64,000 nt of DNA from JACVRW01 sp963825345. Its GTDB lineage: Bacteria > Actinomycetota > Thermoleophilia > Solirubrobacterales > Thermoleophilaceae. The notes beneath the pieces are model-generated. The model was not told the DNA's origin, made no database searches, and saw only the letters and a program-made list of their open reading frames with translations. The stretch is taken from NCBI GenBank assembly GCA_963825345.1, contig CAWGSQ010000005.1, forward strand, positions 62,001 through 126,000, given 5' to 3'. Shown here in pieces: positions 25,434 to 33,428 of this stretch. How positions within the stretch are numbered: the first letter of the stretch is position 1; every line of letters starts with the position of its first letter. Position numbers and translations under genes: made by a program.

Positions 25434-26582
25434 ATGGAGAAGGAGCAAGAGAAGGCCCTCAAGGCGCGTGAGGCGGCCCTCAAGGGGGCGCTCATGCAAA
25501 TTGACAAGCAGTTCGGAGCCGGGTCGATCATGAAGATGGGCGACGACTCCATGCGGGTGCAGGTCGCCGCGATCCCCACGGGTGCGCTGTCGCTGGACCT
25601 GGCGCTCGGCGTGGGCGGAGTGCCGCGCGGGCGCATCGTCGAGGTGTTCGGGCCGGAGTCGTCAGGAAAGACGACGCTGATCTACCACGTCCTCGCCAAC
25701 GCCCAGAAGGCCGGCGGGATCTGTGCGTTCATCGACGCTGAGCACGCCATGGACCCGGCATACGCCAAGCGGATCGGCGTGGATGTCGACGAGCTGCTCG
25801 TGTCGCAGCCGGACCACGGCGAGCAGGCGCTCGAGATCGCCGACCTCCTGATCCGCTCCGGCGCGGTCGACGTGGTGGCGATCGACTCGGTCGCCGCGCT
25901 CACGCCGAAGGTGGAGCTCGAGGGGGCGATGGGGGACCAGACGGTGGGTCTCCAGGCGCGCATGATGTCCCAGGCGATGCGCAAGCTGGCCGGCAACCTG
26001 AACCGGGCCAACACGCTCTGCATCTTCACGAACCAGATCCGCGAGAAGGTCGGCGTGATGTTCGGCTCGCCGGAGACCCAGCCGGGCGGGCGGGCGCTGA
26101 AGTTCTACTCATCCCAGCGCCTCGACATCCGCCGCATCGAGACCCTCAAGGAGGGCACCGAGGCGGTCGGGAACCGGGTGCGTGTGAAGGTGGTCAAGAA
26201 CAAGGTCGCCGCGCCGTTTCGCCAGGCCGAGTTCGACATCGAGTACGGCCAGGGGATCAGCTCCGAGGGCTGCATCCTCGACCTCGGGATCGAGCACAAC
26301 ATCGTCCAGAAGTCCGGGTCGTTCTTCTCGTACGGCGACGACCGCCTGGGCCAGGGCCGCAACAACGCAAAGGGCTACCTGCGCGAGAACCCTCAGGTGG
26401 CTGACGAGATCGAGCGCAAGATCTACGAGACGCTCGGAGTGGATCCGCCTGGGTCGCTGAGCGTGGTCGAGCTGGCGCCGGACGCGGAGGCCACACCCGG
26501 CGAGGAGCCCGAGGGCGCTGAGCCCGTGGCCGACGCCGCGGGAGGCGCCGACGCCACGATCCCCGAGGAGCAGGCGGCATAG
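25434..26582 (+). CDS. recA: Recombinase RecA
   Basis: 382 residues. Walker A is G-P-E-S-S-G-K-T-T near 71-79, Walker B V-V-A-I-D-S-V-A-A-L near 145-154, loop L2 contains the F-T-N-Q-I-R-E-K-V-G motif, and the C-terminus carries an acidic/Ala tail. It forms filaments for homologous recombination and stimulates LexA self-cleavage. AGAGGAG lies just before the ATG. I found no GAAC-N4-GTTC LexA-type box in the 108-base upstream gap. recX follows after 18 bases. No intein is present. Confidence 0.98.
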   Translation: MEKEQEKALKAREAALKGALMQIDKQFGAGSIMKMGDDSMRVQVAAIPTGALSLDLALGVGGVPRGRIVEVFGPESSGKTTLIYHVLANAQKAGGICAFIDAEHAMDPAYAKRIGVDVDELLVSQPDHGEQALEIADLLIRSGAVDVVAIDSVAALTPKVELEGAMGDQTVGLQARMMSQAMRKLAGNLNRANTLCIFTNQIREKVGVMFGSPETQPGGRALKFYSSQRLDIRRIETLKEGTEAVGNRVRVKVVKNKVAAPFRQAEFDIEYGQGISSEGCILDLGIEHNIVQKSGSFFSYGDDRLGQGRNNAKGYLRENPQVADEIERKIYETLGVDPPGSLSVVELAPDAEATPGEEPEGAEPVADAAGGADATIPEEQAA

Positions 26583-26600
26583 AGGGCTGAGGCGGACCCC

Positions 26601-27086
26601 GTGGCACGGACCGAGAGCGAGCGGGCGATCGACCTGGCGTACAAGGCGGTCGCCCGTCGCGAGCTTACGGTCGCGGAGCTGCGCACCCGCCTCGAGCGCA
26701 AGCGGGTGCCGCCCGAGGCCATCGACGACGCCGTCGAGGAGCTTGAGTCCACCGGCTTCCTGGACGATGCCCGCTACGCCCGCCAATTCACGGAGGACAA
26801 GCGCGAGCTCGACCAGTGGGGCAGCGAGCGGATCGCGCGCGACCTCCACAGGCGCGGGATCGCCCGGCACCTGATCGAGGAGATCGTCTCCACCCGCAGT
26901 CGCGATTCCGAGCTGCAGACCGCCGTCCTGCTGCTGGAGCAGCGCCACCCCTCGGCGCCCGAGGACGACCGCGAGCGCGACCGTGCCTGGCAGATGCTGG
27001 TGCGTCGCGGCTACACGCCTGAGATCGCCTACGACGCGATCAGGGCGTTCGAGCGGACGGCGCGCGAGCGCCGCCGCGCCGCGTAG
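26601..27086 (+). CDS. recX: RecX regulatory protein
   Basis: 161 residues with three-helix RecX repeats: A-x-R-R-E-L-T-V-A-E-L-R-T-R-L near residue 15-30, then G-F-L-D-D-A-R-Y-A-R-Q-F near 50-61, and the terminal R-G-Y-T-P-E-I-A-Y-D-A-I. It limits RecA filament extension. The GTG start lies 18 bases after recA, so both are likely one transcript. Its last codons and stop are part of a 23-base tandem duplication (27071-27128). Confidence 0.93.
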   Translation: MARTESERAIDLAYKAVARRELTVAELRTRLERKRVPPEAIDDAVEELESTGFLDDARYARQFTEDKRELDQWGSERIARDLHRRGIARHLIEEIVSTRSRDSELQTAVLLLEQRHPSAPEDDRERDRAWQMLVRRGYTPEIAYDAIRAFERTARERRRAA

Positions 27087-27128
27087 CGCCCCACCGCCGC
27101 GCCGCGTAGCGCCCCACCGCCGCGCCGC
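27071..27128. repeat. Tandem 23-base repeat across the recX stop codon
   Basis: The unit 27071-27093, which covers the last recX codons, the TAG stop and some downstream bases, is repeated exactly at 27094-27116 and partially (12 bases) at 27117-27128. Each full copy contains a TAG, so slippage here would not change the protein. Confidence 0.85.
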
Positions 27129-27316
27129 ATGGTGCCTGTCGGCTGTTGATAGTCGGGGCTTCCGGGTTTAGTCTCAAGGGAACGCGGCCGGCGCGACCGG
27201 AGCGAGACCAAAAGACGAGCATTTCGCCCGATTTATGCCTCACCTGAACTCGATTCTGACCACAACCTACGACCAGCCCGAGAGGAGCGTTCGGGAGGGT
27301 CCATAGACGCTGCACC

Positions 27317-27340
27317 GCGCGCGCCCGTCGGGGCGCGTGC
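27317..27340 (+). terminator. Stem-loop in the recX-rny gap (terminator or attenuator)
   Basis: Arms 27317-27326 and 27331-27340 pair over 10 bases with one G-U wobble and a GTCG loop, followed by TTCGTT. It is the clearest element in the 357-base gap between recX and rny (27087-27443), which otherwise shows only the tandem repeat at its left end and the TAGGAGACGGAG ribosome-binding region at its right end. It could end the recA-recX transcript or attenuate rny. Confidence 0.5.
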
Positions 27341-27443
27341 TTCGTTCCCAGGCGATGTCTGGAGTCTCGCGGCCCCGCGCCGCACCGCTCAACGAAACTG
27401 AGTGTTGAGTCCGGCGCTGCGTGCGCCGTGTTAGGAGACGGAG

Positions 27444-28946
27444 ATGGAGATCGTGTTGGCGGCGCTGGTCGCGGCGGGAGTCGCGGTTGCGGTGGTCGCG
27501 GTTGCGGTGGTGATGCTCGTACAGCGCCCGCGGACCGCCCAGGCCGGTCCCGCCGGCCCTGCGAACCCTGAGCCGGCGCCCGCGCCCGCGGAGGCGCGAC
27601 CGGCGGCCGGGCGTGACGGCCTCGAGGAGGAGCTCTTGGCCCGCCGGACAGAGCTTGCGCGGCTGGAGGAGCGGCTGCGCGCGAAGGAGGCCTCGATCGA
27701 GCTGCAGGCGCACGAGCTCGACGAACGCGAGCGCTCCCTGGAGGACCGGCGGCGCAACCTCGACCACACGCGTGAGGAGCTGAAGACCGAGAAGACGCGG
27801 CAGCTACGTGAGCTCGAGCGCGTGTCGGGCCTGAGCGCAGGCCAGGCGAAGCAGATCATGATGCACGAACTCGAGGACGAACTGCGCCACGAGAGCGCCC
27901 GGATCATCCGCCAGGTGGAGGAGGAGACGCGCCAGGACGCCGACCGGCGCGCTCGCAGCATCCTCGCCGCCGTGATGCAGAGGGTGGCGTCGAGCCACGC
28001 CGTGGAGACCACCGTGTCGGTGGTGGAGCTGAAGTCAGACGAGCTGAAGGGCCGGATCATCGGCCGCGAGGGCCGCAACATCCGGGCGCTAGAGACGCTC
28101 ACCGGGATCGACTTCATCATCGACGACACCCCCGGAGCGGTCCTGCTCTCGGGCTTCGACGGCGTCCGCCGCGAGATCGCACGGCTCACCCTCGAACGGC
28201 TTCTCACCGATGGCCGTATTCACCCTGCCCGCATCGAGGAGGCCTTCCACCAGGCGAAGTCGGACATCGACCAGCACGTGGTCGAGGTGGGGGAGCAGGC
28301 GGTGTTCGAGGCCAACGTGGGGTCGATCCATCCCGAGCTCGTGAAGGTGCTCGGGCGGCTCAAGTTCCGGACGAGCTACGGGCAGAACGTGCTCCACCAC
28401 TCGATCGAGTGCGCCCGCCTCGCCGGGATGCTCGCGGCCGAGCTGGGCGCGGACCCGCGCGTGGCGGCGCGCGCCGCGCTGCTGCACGACATCGGCAAGG
28501 CCGTCTCGCATGAGACAGACGGCCCGCATGCGCTCGTGGGCGGGGAGCTGGCGCGCCGCTACAAGGAGTCGGAGGGCGTCGCACACGCGATGGAGGCCCA
28601 CCACAACGAGGTGGAGCTTCGGACCGTCGAGGCGGTGATCGTGCAGATCGTGGACGCCCTGTCGGGGGCGCGTCCGGGCGCCCGCGGCGAGTCGCTCGAG
28701 CAGTACGTGAAGCGGCTGCACGAGCTCGAGGCGATCGCCAGCCGGCACACCGGCGTGGACAAGGTCTACGCGATGCACGCCGGCCGCGAGATCCGCGTGA
28801 TCGTGCACCCCGAGGAGATCGACGACGACGCCGCAACGCTGCTCTCCCACGAGATAGCCCGCGACGTGGAGAAGGAGCTCGAGTACCCCGGGCAGATCAA
28901 GGTCACGGTGATCCGCGAGAGCCGCTCCACCGACTACGCCAAATAG
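27444..28946 (+). CDS. rny: Ribonuclease Y
   Basis: 500 residues with the RNase Y layout: N-terminal transmembrane helix (about 2-27), Pro/Ala linker, long coiled coil (about 50-170), KH domain (G-R-I-I-G-R-E-G-R-N-I near 203-213) and HD domain (H-H-S-I-E-C-A-R, then L-L-H-D-I-G-K near 346-352). It is the membrane-bound endonuclease that initiates mRNA decay in Firmicutes. Most well-studied actinobacteria use RNase E instead, so its presence points to a deep-branching class. The stop overlaps the next GTG. Confidence 0.96.
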   Translation: MEIVLAALVAAGVAVAVVAVAVVMLVQRPRTAQAGPAGPANPEPAPAPAEARPAAGRDGLEEELLARRTELARLEERLRAKEASIELQAHELDERERSLEDRRRNLDHTREELKTEKTRQLRELERVSGLSAGQAKQIMMHELEDELRHESARIIRQVEEETRQDADRRARSILAAVMQRVASSHAVETTVSVVELKSDELKGRIIGREGRNIRALETLTGIDFIIDDTPGAVLLSGFDGVRREIARLTLERLLTDGRIHPARIEEAFHQAKSDIDQHVVEVGEQAVFEANVGSIHPELVKVLGRLKFRTSYGQNVLHHSIECARLAGMLAAELGADPRVAARAALLHDIGKAVSHETDGPHALVGGELARRYKESEGVAHAMEAHHNEVELRTVEAVIVQIVDALSGARPGARGESLEQYVKRLHELEAIASRHTGVDKVYAMHAGREIRVIVHPEEIDDDAATLLSHEIARDVEKELEYPGQIKVTVIRESRSTDYAK

Positions 28947-29485
28947 TGGACCGCTTCGTGATCTGGCGCGGCCTCGACGCGTGGCGCGCCGACGGCGCGC
29001 ACGTGCAGCTCGAGAACGGACGGCTGAGCGCCCAGGGCACCCAGTTCGGCGCCGACCCATACCGCCTGGACTATCGCCTGCGCACGGGCCCGGACTTCGT
29101 CACCGAGACGCTCGAGCTTTCATTGCTGCGGGAGGGCGCCCTCAAGCGCCTGCTACTCGCCCGCAGGCCGGACGGCAGCTGGACGGCCGACGACCGGCCG
29201 CTTCCGGAGGTCGACGGCGCACTCGATTGCGACCTGGGTCTATGCCCGCTCACCAACACGATGCCGGTGCTGCGCGCTGGGCTGCTGGAGGTGGGCGCAG
29301 AGCCGCACGAGTTCGTGATGGCCTGGGTGGCGGTCCCCGATCTGACCGTGCACCGCTCGGAGCAGCGCTACGAGCCGGTCGACCGGCACCACGTCCGCTA
29401 CGTGGATACCTCGTTCGAGGCAGTGCTCGAGCTCGACGACGACGGCCTGGTCGCTAACTACCCCGAGCTGGCCGAGCGGATCTAA
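28946..29485 (+). CDS. Putative glycolipid-binding (DUF1089-type) protein
   Basis: 179 residues, starting W-R-G-L-D-A-W-R-A-D-G-A with the D-Y-R-L-R-T and C-D-L-G-L-C-P-L-T-N-T-M-P-V-L-R segments typical of the putative glycolipid-binding family. It is beta-rich without a signal peptide. The GTG overlaps the rny stop by one base, suggesting cotranscription with RNase Y. Biochemical function is not established for the family. Confidence 0.75.
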   Translation: MDRFVIWRGLDAWRADGAHVQLENGRLSAQGTQFGADPYRLDYRLRTGPDFVTETLELSLLREGALKRLLLARRPDGSWTADDRPLPEVDGALDCDLGLCPLTNTMPVLRAGLLEVGAEPHEFVMAWVAVPDLTVHRSEQRYEPVDRHHVRYVDTSFEAVLELDDDGLVANYPELAERI

Positions 29486-29494
29486 CTCGTAACA

Positions 29495-29531
29495 AACCCT
29501 CCGAAAAGGGTCAGACCCCTACTTGAGGGTT
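29495..29531. repeat. Second copy of the GGGTCAGACCC palindromic repeat
   Basis: Between the glycolipid-binding gene and miaB, outer arms AACCCTC (29495-29501) and GAGGGTT (29525-29531) enclose the palindrome at 29508-29519. The core matches the element inside ftsK at 20159-20204. It ends 19 bases before the miaB GTG, so it lies in the miaB 5' leader. Confidence 0.7.
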
Positions 29532-29550
29532 GGGGCTATCCTCGGCGGCC

Positions 29551-30876
29551 GTGGCCGGCAAGAGCTACCACCTGACCACCTTCGGGTGCCAGATGAACGA
29601 GCACGACTCGGAGCGCATGAAGGGCATGCTCGAGTCGCTCGGCTACCGGGAGGCCCCGGAGCGCGATCACGCCGACCTGATCCTCTTCAACACCTGCTCG
29701 ATCCGCGAGAAGGCCGACAACCGGCTGGTGGGCCACCTCGGCGAGGCCAAGCGCCTCAAGGGGGAGGACCCCGAGCGGGTGATCGGGATCGGCGGCTGCT
29801 GGTCGCAGTCGCTGAAGGACCAGGTGTTCGAGATGTTCCCGTTCGTGGACGTGGCGTTCGGCCCCGGACAGGTGCACAAGCTGGCCGAGTTCCTGACGAG
29901 CGACAGCCTCACCGCGCAGGGCTTCTTCGAGTTCGAGGGGTTCACGGGCCACCTCCCGATGAAGCGCGAGCGCGAGTACCAGGCCTGGGTCCAGATCTCG
30001 GTGGGTTGCAACTGCGCCTGCTCGTACTGCATCGTCCCCTCCACGCGCGGCCGTGAGGTGTCACGCGGCGCGGCCGAGATCGTGGCCGAGGTGGAGCGCG
30101 TGGCGGCCGAGGGCGTGAAGGAGGTCACGCTGCTCGGCCAGAACGTGTGCTCCTACGGGCGCGACCTGCCGAAGGGAGAGAAGACCAGCTTCGCCGAGCT
30201 GCTCGCGATGGTCGACGCGATCGACGGCATCGAGCGCATCCGCTACACGAGCCCGCACCCCAAGGACATCCGCGAGGACGTGATCGCGGCGCACGCGGAG
30301 CTGCCGAGCGTCTGTGAGCACATCCACCTGCCGCTCCAGTCGGGCTCGAGCCGCATCCTCAAGGCCATGCGGCGCACCTACAACCGCGAGCGCTACCTCG
30401 ACCGCGTGGCGATGATCCGCGAGCTGGTGCCGGACTGCTCGCTCACCACGGACATCATCGTCGGGTTCCCGGGGGAGACCGAGGCGGACTTTGCGGAGAC
30501 GCTCGCCGTGGTGGAGGAGGTGCGCTACGACTCGGCCTTCACCTTCATCTACTCGCCGCGGCGCGAGACCGAGGCCGCCACGCTGGCCGATCAGATCCCG
30601 CATGAGGTGGCGAGCGAGCGCATGGGGCGGCTGGTGGAAGCCGTGCAGCGACACGCCACCGAGCGCGCGCAGCGGTTCGTGGGCCGGACGGTGGGCGTGC
30701 TCGTGGAGGGTCCGTCCCGCACCGATCCGTCGAAGCTGCGCGGACGCACGCGGCACAACAAGACGGTCAACTTCGCCGGCGTGGCCGCGCCGGGAGAGCT
30801 CACCGAGGTCGAGATCGCGTCCGCCACCAGCACGACGCTGGCGGGCGACGAGCTACTTGTGGCTCGCCTCGGGTAG
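29551..30876 (+). CDS. miaB: tRNA-2-methylthio-N6-dimethylallyladenosine synthase
   Basis: 441 residues from the GTG at 29551; an upstream TTG at 29530 lies in the repeat and is less likely. MiaB methylthiolates i6A37 of tRNA using two iron-sulfur clusters. The N-terminal cluster cysteines are in F-G-C-Q-M-N, N-T-C-S-I-R and G-G-C-W; the radical-SAM triad is C-A-C-S-Y-C within residues near 150-160. A TRAM domain ends the protein. miaA, which makes its substrate, is 3.3 kb downstream. Confidence 0.95.
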   Translation: MAGKSYHLTTFGCQMNEHDSERMKGMLESLGYREAPERDHADLILFNTCSIREKADNRLVGHLGEAKRLKGEDPERVIGIGGCWSQSLKDQVFEMFPFVDVAFGPGQVHKLAEFLTSDSLTAQGFFEFEGFTGHLPMKREREYQAWVQISVGCNCACSYCIVPSTRGREVSRGAAEIVAEVERVAAEGVKEVTLLGQNVCSYGRDLPKGEKTSFAELLAMVDAIDGIERIRYTSPHPKDIREDVIAAHAELPSVCEHIHLPLQSGSSRILKAMRRTYNRERYLDRVAMIRELVPDCSLTTDIIVGFPGETEADFAETLAVVEEVRYDSAFTFIYSPRRETEAATLADQIPHEVASERMGRLVEAVQRHATERAQRFVGRTVGVLVEGPSRTDPSKLRGRTRHNKTVNFAGVAAPGELTEVEIASATSTTLAGDELLVARLG

Positions 30877-32259
30877 CTCGGCGCGCAGCTTCTCGAGCTC
30901 GGCCTTCAGCTCGCGCTCCGTGAGCGCGTGCACCTGCGCCTGGCGCTCGCTCTCGTCGCGCAGCGCGCTCAGCGCGGCGCGGGCGGCCTCGGCCCGGCGG
31001 TCCGCGTCGGCGGTCAGCTCGATCTGGTCACGCGCATCCGCAAGCTCGCGCTCGAGCCGCTTGACGCGCTCGGCGTCCTCGGGGGACACAGCCGCGGCCG
31101 ACTCGCGAGCGCTCGCGAGTTCGGATTCGAGCCGCGCGCGCTCCTCCTCGAGGACGGCCGCCTGGCGAGCCTGCTCGTCAGCGAGGGCCTGCTCGTGCCG
31201 CGCCTGCTCCTCTTCGAGGGCGGACTCGCCGCGCTTGCGCAATGCCTCCAGCTCCTTGTCGGCACGCTCGCGCTCCGCGTCGATCGCGGCGGCGGTGCGG
31301 GCGCGCTCGGCCTCGACCTCGTCGACGCGGCGTGCGCGCTCGGCGGTGAGCTCGTCCCCGTGGGCGGCCTTGAGGCCGTCGATGGCCTCCTCGCGGGCCG
31401 CCTTCAGCTCGGCGATGGCCGTCTCGTGCTCTGACCTCAGCTCGGCCAGCGCCTCGTCGTGGTTGGCCCGCAGCGCCGCAAGCGCCTGCTGGGCGCTCGT
31501 CCGCTCGGCCCGCAGGGCCTCCTCGGCGGCGTGCTCGCTCGTGGCCAGGACGCGCTCGTGCTCGGCCCGCAGCGCCTCGAGCGCCTCCTCGCGCTCGCGC
31601 TGAGCGGCCGATTCGGCGTGCTTGCCGGTGGAGGCGAGCTCGGCCTGCGCCTCGTCACGCGCCACGATGGCCATGGCAAGTTCCTCGCGGAGGCGTGCCA
31701 ACTCACGCTCGGTCGCCTCGTCGGGCCCAGCGGAAGCGGGCGCGTCGGCGGGCACGGGCTCGGCCGCCGCGGCCTCGGGAGGCTCACCGGCGGCAGCACC
31801 GTCCGGCGGCACGATCACCGTGCTCACCGAGCGGCTCTCGCCTGGCGCCGGCTCCTCCATGAATGCCAGCGTATCCAGCAGCTTCACGATCTGGCTGCGC
31901 GCGGCAACCGCGGGGCGGACCGCGAGCTTCGTCATCACGGCGATGTCACTGAGGCCGAGGGCGTCACCGGGGTCGGCCACGGCGAGCACGAGCGCGCCGT
32001 CGTCGGCGAAGCCCACCGGCGCGGCGAGGTAGCGCTTCGCGGCGGTCTTGCGCAGCAGTCCGGCGGCGGAGGTGTCGACCGGGAACTCGGCCAGGTCGAT
32101 GTGCTCGAGGCCGTAGCGCTCGGCGAGCGCGCGGGCAAGCTGATCCTCGGTGATCGTGCCGATCGCAAGCAGCACCTTCTCCGGTGTCGGCTGGCCGGGG
32201 GTGCGGGCGGTCTGGACCGCCTCGTCGGCCTGCGACTCGCTCACGAACCCGAGCTCCAC
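30853..32259 (-). CDS. MshEN (GspE N-terminal) domain protein with long coiled coil
   Basis: 468 residues as read from the GTG at 32259. About residues 1-130 form an MshEN/T2SSE-N domain (E-L-G-F-V-S-E-S-Q, then P-V-G-F-A-D-D-G-A-L-V-L-A-V-A-D-P), a fold that in other proteins binds cyclic-di-GMP; residues ~185-455 are an almost uninterrupted Ala/Glu/Arg coiled coil. No ATPase follows. The frame upstream of the GTG continues homology (S-R-F-L-S-D-I-L) without a start codon, while an ATG at 32386 overlapping the previous gene's stop reads in another frame; a one-base insertion is likely. Confidence 0.75.
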   Translation of the reverse strand: MELGFVSESQADEAVQTARTPGQPTPEKVLLAIGTITEDQLARALAERYGLEHIDLAEFPVDTSAAGLLRKTAAKRYLAAPVGFADDGALVLAVADPGDALGLSDIAVMTKLAVRPAVAARSQIVKLLDTLAFMEEPAPGESRSVSTVIVPPDGAAAGEPPEAAAAEPVPADAPASAGPDEATERELARLREELAMAIVARDEAQAELASTGKHAESAAQREREEALEALRAEHERVLATSEHAAEEALRAERTSAQQALAALRANHDEALAELRSEHETAIAELKAAREEAIDGLKAAHGDELTAERARRVDEVEAERARTAAAIDAERERADKELEALRKRGESALEEEQARHEQALADEQARQAAVLEEERARLESELASARESAAAVSPEDAERVKRLERELADARDQIELTADADRRAEAARAALSALRDESERQAQVHALTERELKAELEKLRAELPEASHK

Positions 32260-32382
32260 CAGGATGTCGCTGAGGAAGCGGCTGCTGGCCGGGCTCAGGC
32301 TCGGCGCCGTGACGCCGGGCGCCAGACAGCGGCGAACCGCTCCCCGGACCCGCGACGGGTGCGCCGAGAAGGGGATCGGTGC

Positions 32383-33369
32383 TCATGCGTCCGCCTTTGG
32401 CGGTGCCACCCCGAGCGGGGTGCCGTTGTTCCGAGCCGGCGAGGTCCGGGCCGAGATCTCCGCGAGCTCGAGCGCCTGGTTGGTGGACTCCGCGTCGGCG
32501 AGCCGCTGGATCCCGTACGAGAGCTGGAGCCCGGCGGGGCGGCCCTCGGTCGCCCGTTCGAGCGCGCGCTCGGCGCGGCCGAGGAACGCGAGCGCGCCCT
32601 CGGGGCCCTTGCATCCCACCAGCACGGCGCTGAGGCCGTCGGGGGAGACGCGCGCGAGATAGTCGGTGCGACGGATCGCACCGCCCAGCACCTCAGCCAC
32701 GTCCTTCAGAAGCAGGTTGGTCATCGCCTCGCCGTAGCGCTCGATCAGAGCCTCGCGATCACGCAGGTGGCATACCACCACGTACGACTCGACGGTACCG
32801 CGCTTGCTCAGCTCCCACTCACGCTCTATGGCGGCCAGGAGCGTCTCACGATTCGGGAGTCCCGTCACGGGATCGGTGCTGGCGCGGTCGCGCGCCAGCT
32901 CGGCGAGCCTCCGCAGCTCCGCGCGCGACGAGATGCTCTCCCACTCGTACGAGAGCAGTCGAGCGCCGACGAGCAGCAGCTGAGCAACCTCGCGCGCGGG
33001 GGCGGCTCCTTCCGCTCCGGTGGCGAGCAGCACGCCGATCACACGGCCGTCCGCAGCGTCGAGCGGCGCTGCAACCCAGTTGGCCGCGCCGAGCGCGGCG
33101 AGGGACTCGCCGTCGAGCAGATCGCCGGCGGCCGAGCCGGTGGCCGGCGCGCCCCTGGAGAGGGGAATCACCGAGCCGCGCGGCACCGCGTCGCCGCGGG
33201 CGTCGATCATGCGGCAGGAGCCCTCGTCCCAGTCCACTTGGCCGAGCGCGAGACTGCCGCCCGGGGCGGCGCTTTCGAGCAGGTCGAGGACATCCGTTGC
33301 GGCATCGGCAAAGCTGCCGAAGCGGCGCGCGGCGAGGCGGGACAGGGCGTCGAGGATTTGTGTGCTCAT
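32383..33369 (-). CDS. GAF-like/degenerate GGDEF protein
   Basis: 328 residues from the ATG at 33369, preceded by GGAGAAGG. An N-terminal GAF-like region (about 1-160) is followed by a GGDEF-type domain beginning D-P-V-T-G-L-P-N-R. The signature loop reads R-V-S-P-D-G-L in place of R-x-G-G-D-E-F, so diguanylate cyclase activity is not expected; it may bind nucleotide or act as a scaffold. Its stop overlaps an ATG at 32386 of the next minus-strand gene (ATGA), tying it to the MshEN protein. Confidence 0.8.
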   Translation of the reverse strand: MSTQILDALSRLAARRFGSFADAATDVLDLLESAAPGGSLALGQVDWDEGSCRMIDARGDAVPRGSVIPLSRGAPATGSAAGDLLDGESLAALGAANWVAAPLDAADGRVIGVLLATGAEGAAPAREVAQLLLVGARLLSYEWESISSRAELRRLAELARDRASTDPVTGLPNRETLLAAIEREWELSKRGTVESYVVVCHLRDREALIERYGEAMTNLLLKDVAEVLGGAIRRTDYLARVSPDGLSAVLVGCKGPEGALAFLGRAERALERATEGRPAGLQLSYGIQRLADAESTNQALELAEISARTSPARNNGTPLGVAPPKADA

Positions 33370-33428
33370 CCTTCTCCGTCTTGATCGGCAGAAAAGGGGT
33401 GCTCCGGGAGGGTCGAGAGAAGAACTGC

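Noticed and set aside
27236..27307. 23-codon frame in the rny leader as a leader peptide
   Set aside because: No ribosome-binding site and no regulatory codon run; chance is as likely.
31459..33384. 641-codon plus-strand frame
   Set aside because: Antisense to the coiled-coil and GGDEF genes; Arg/Gly-rich and without recognisable domains.
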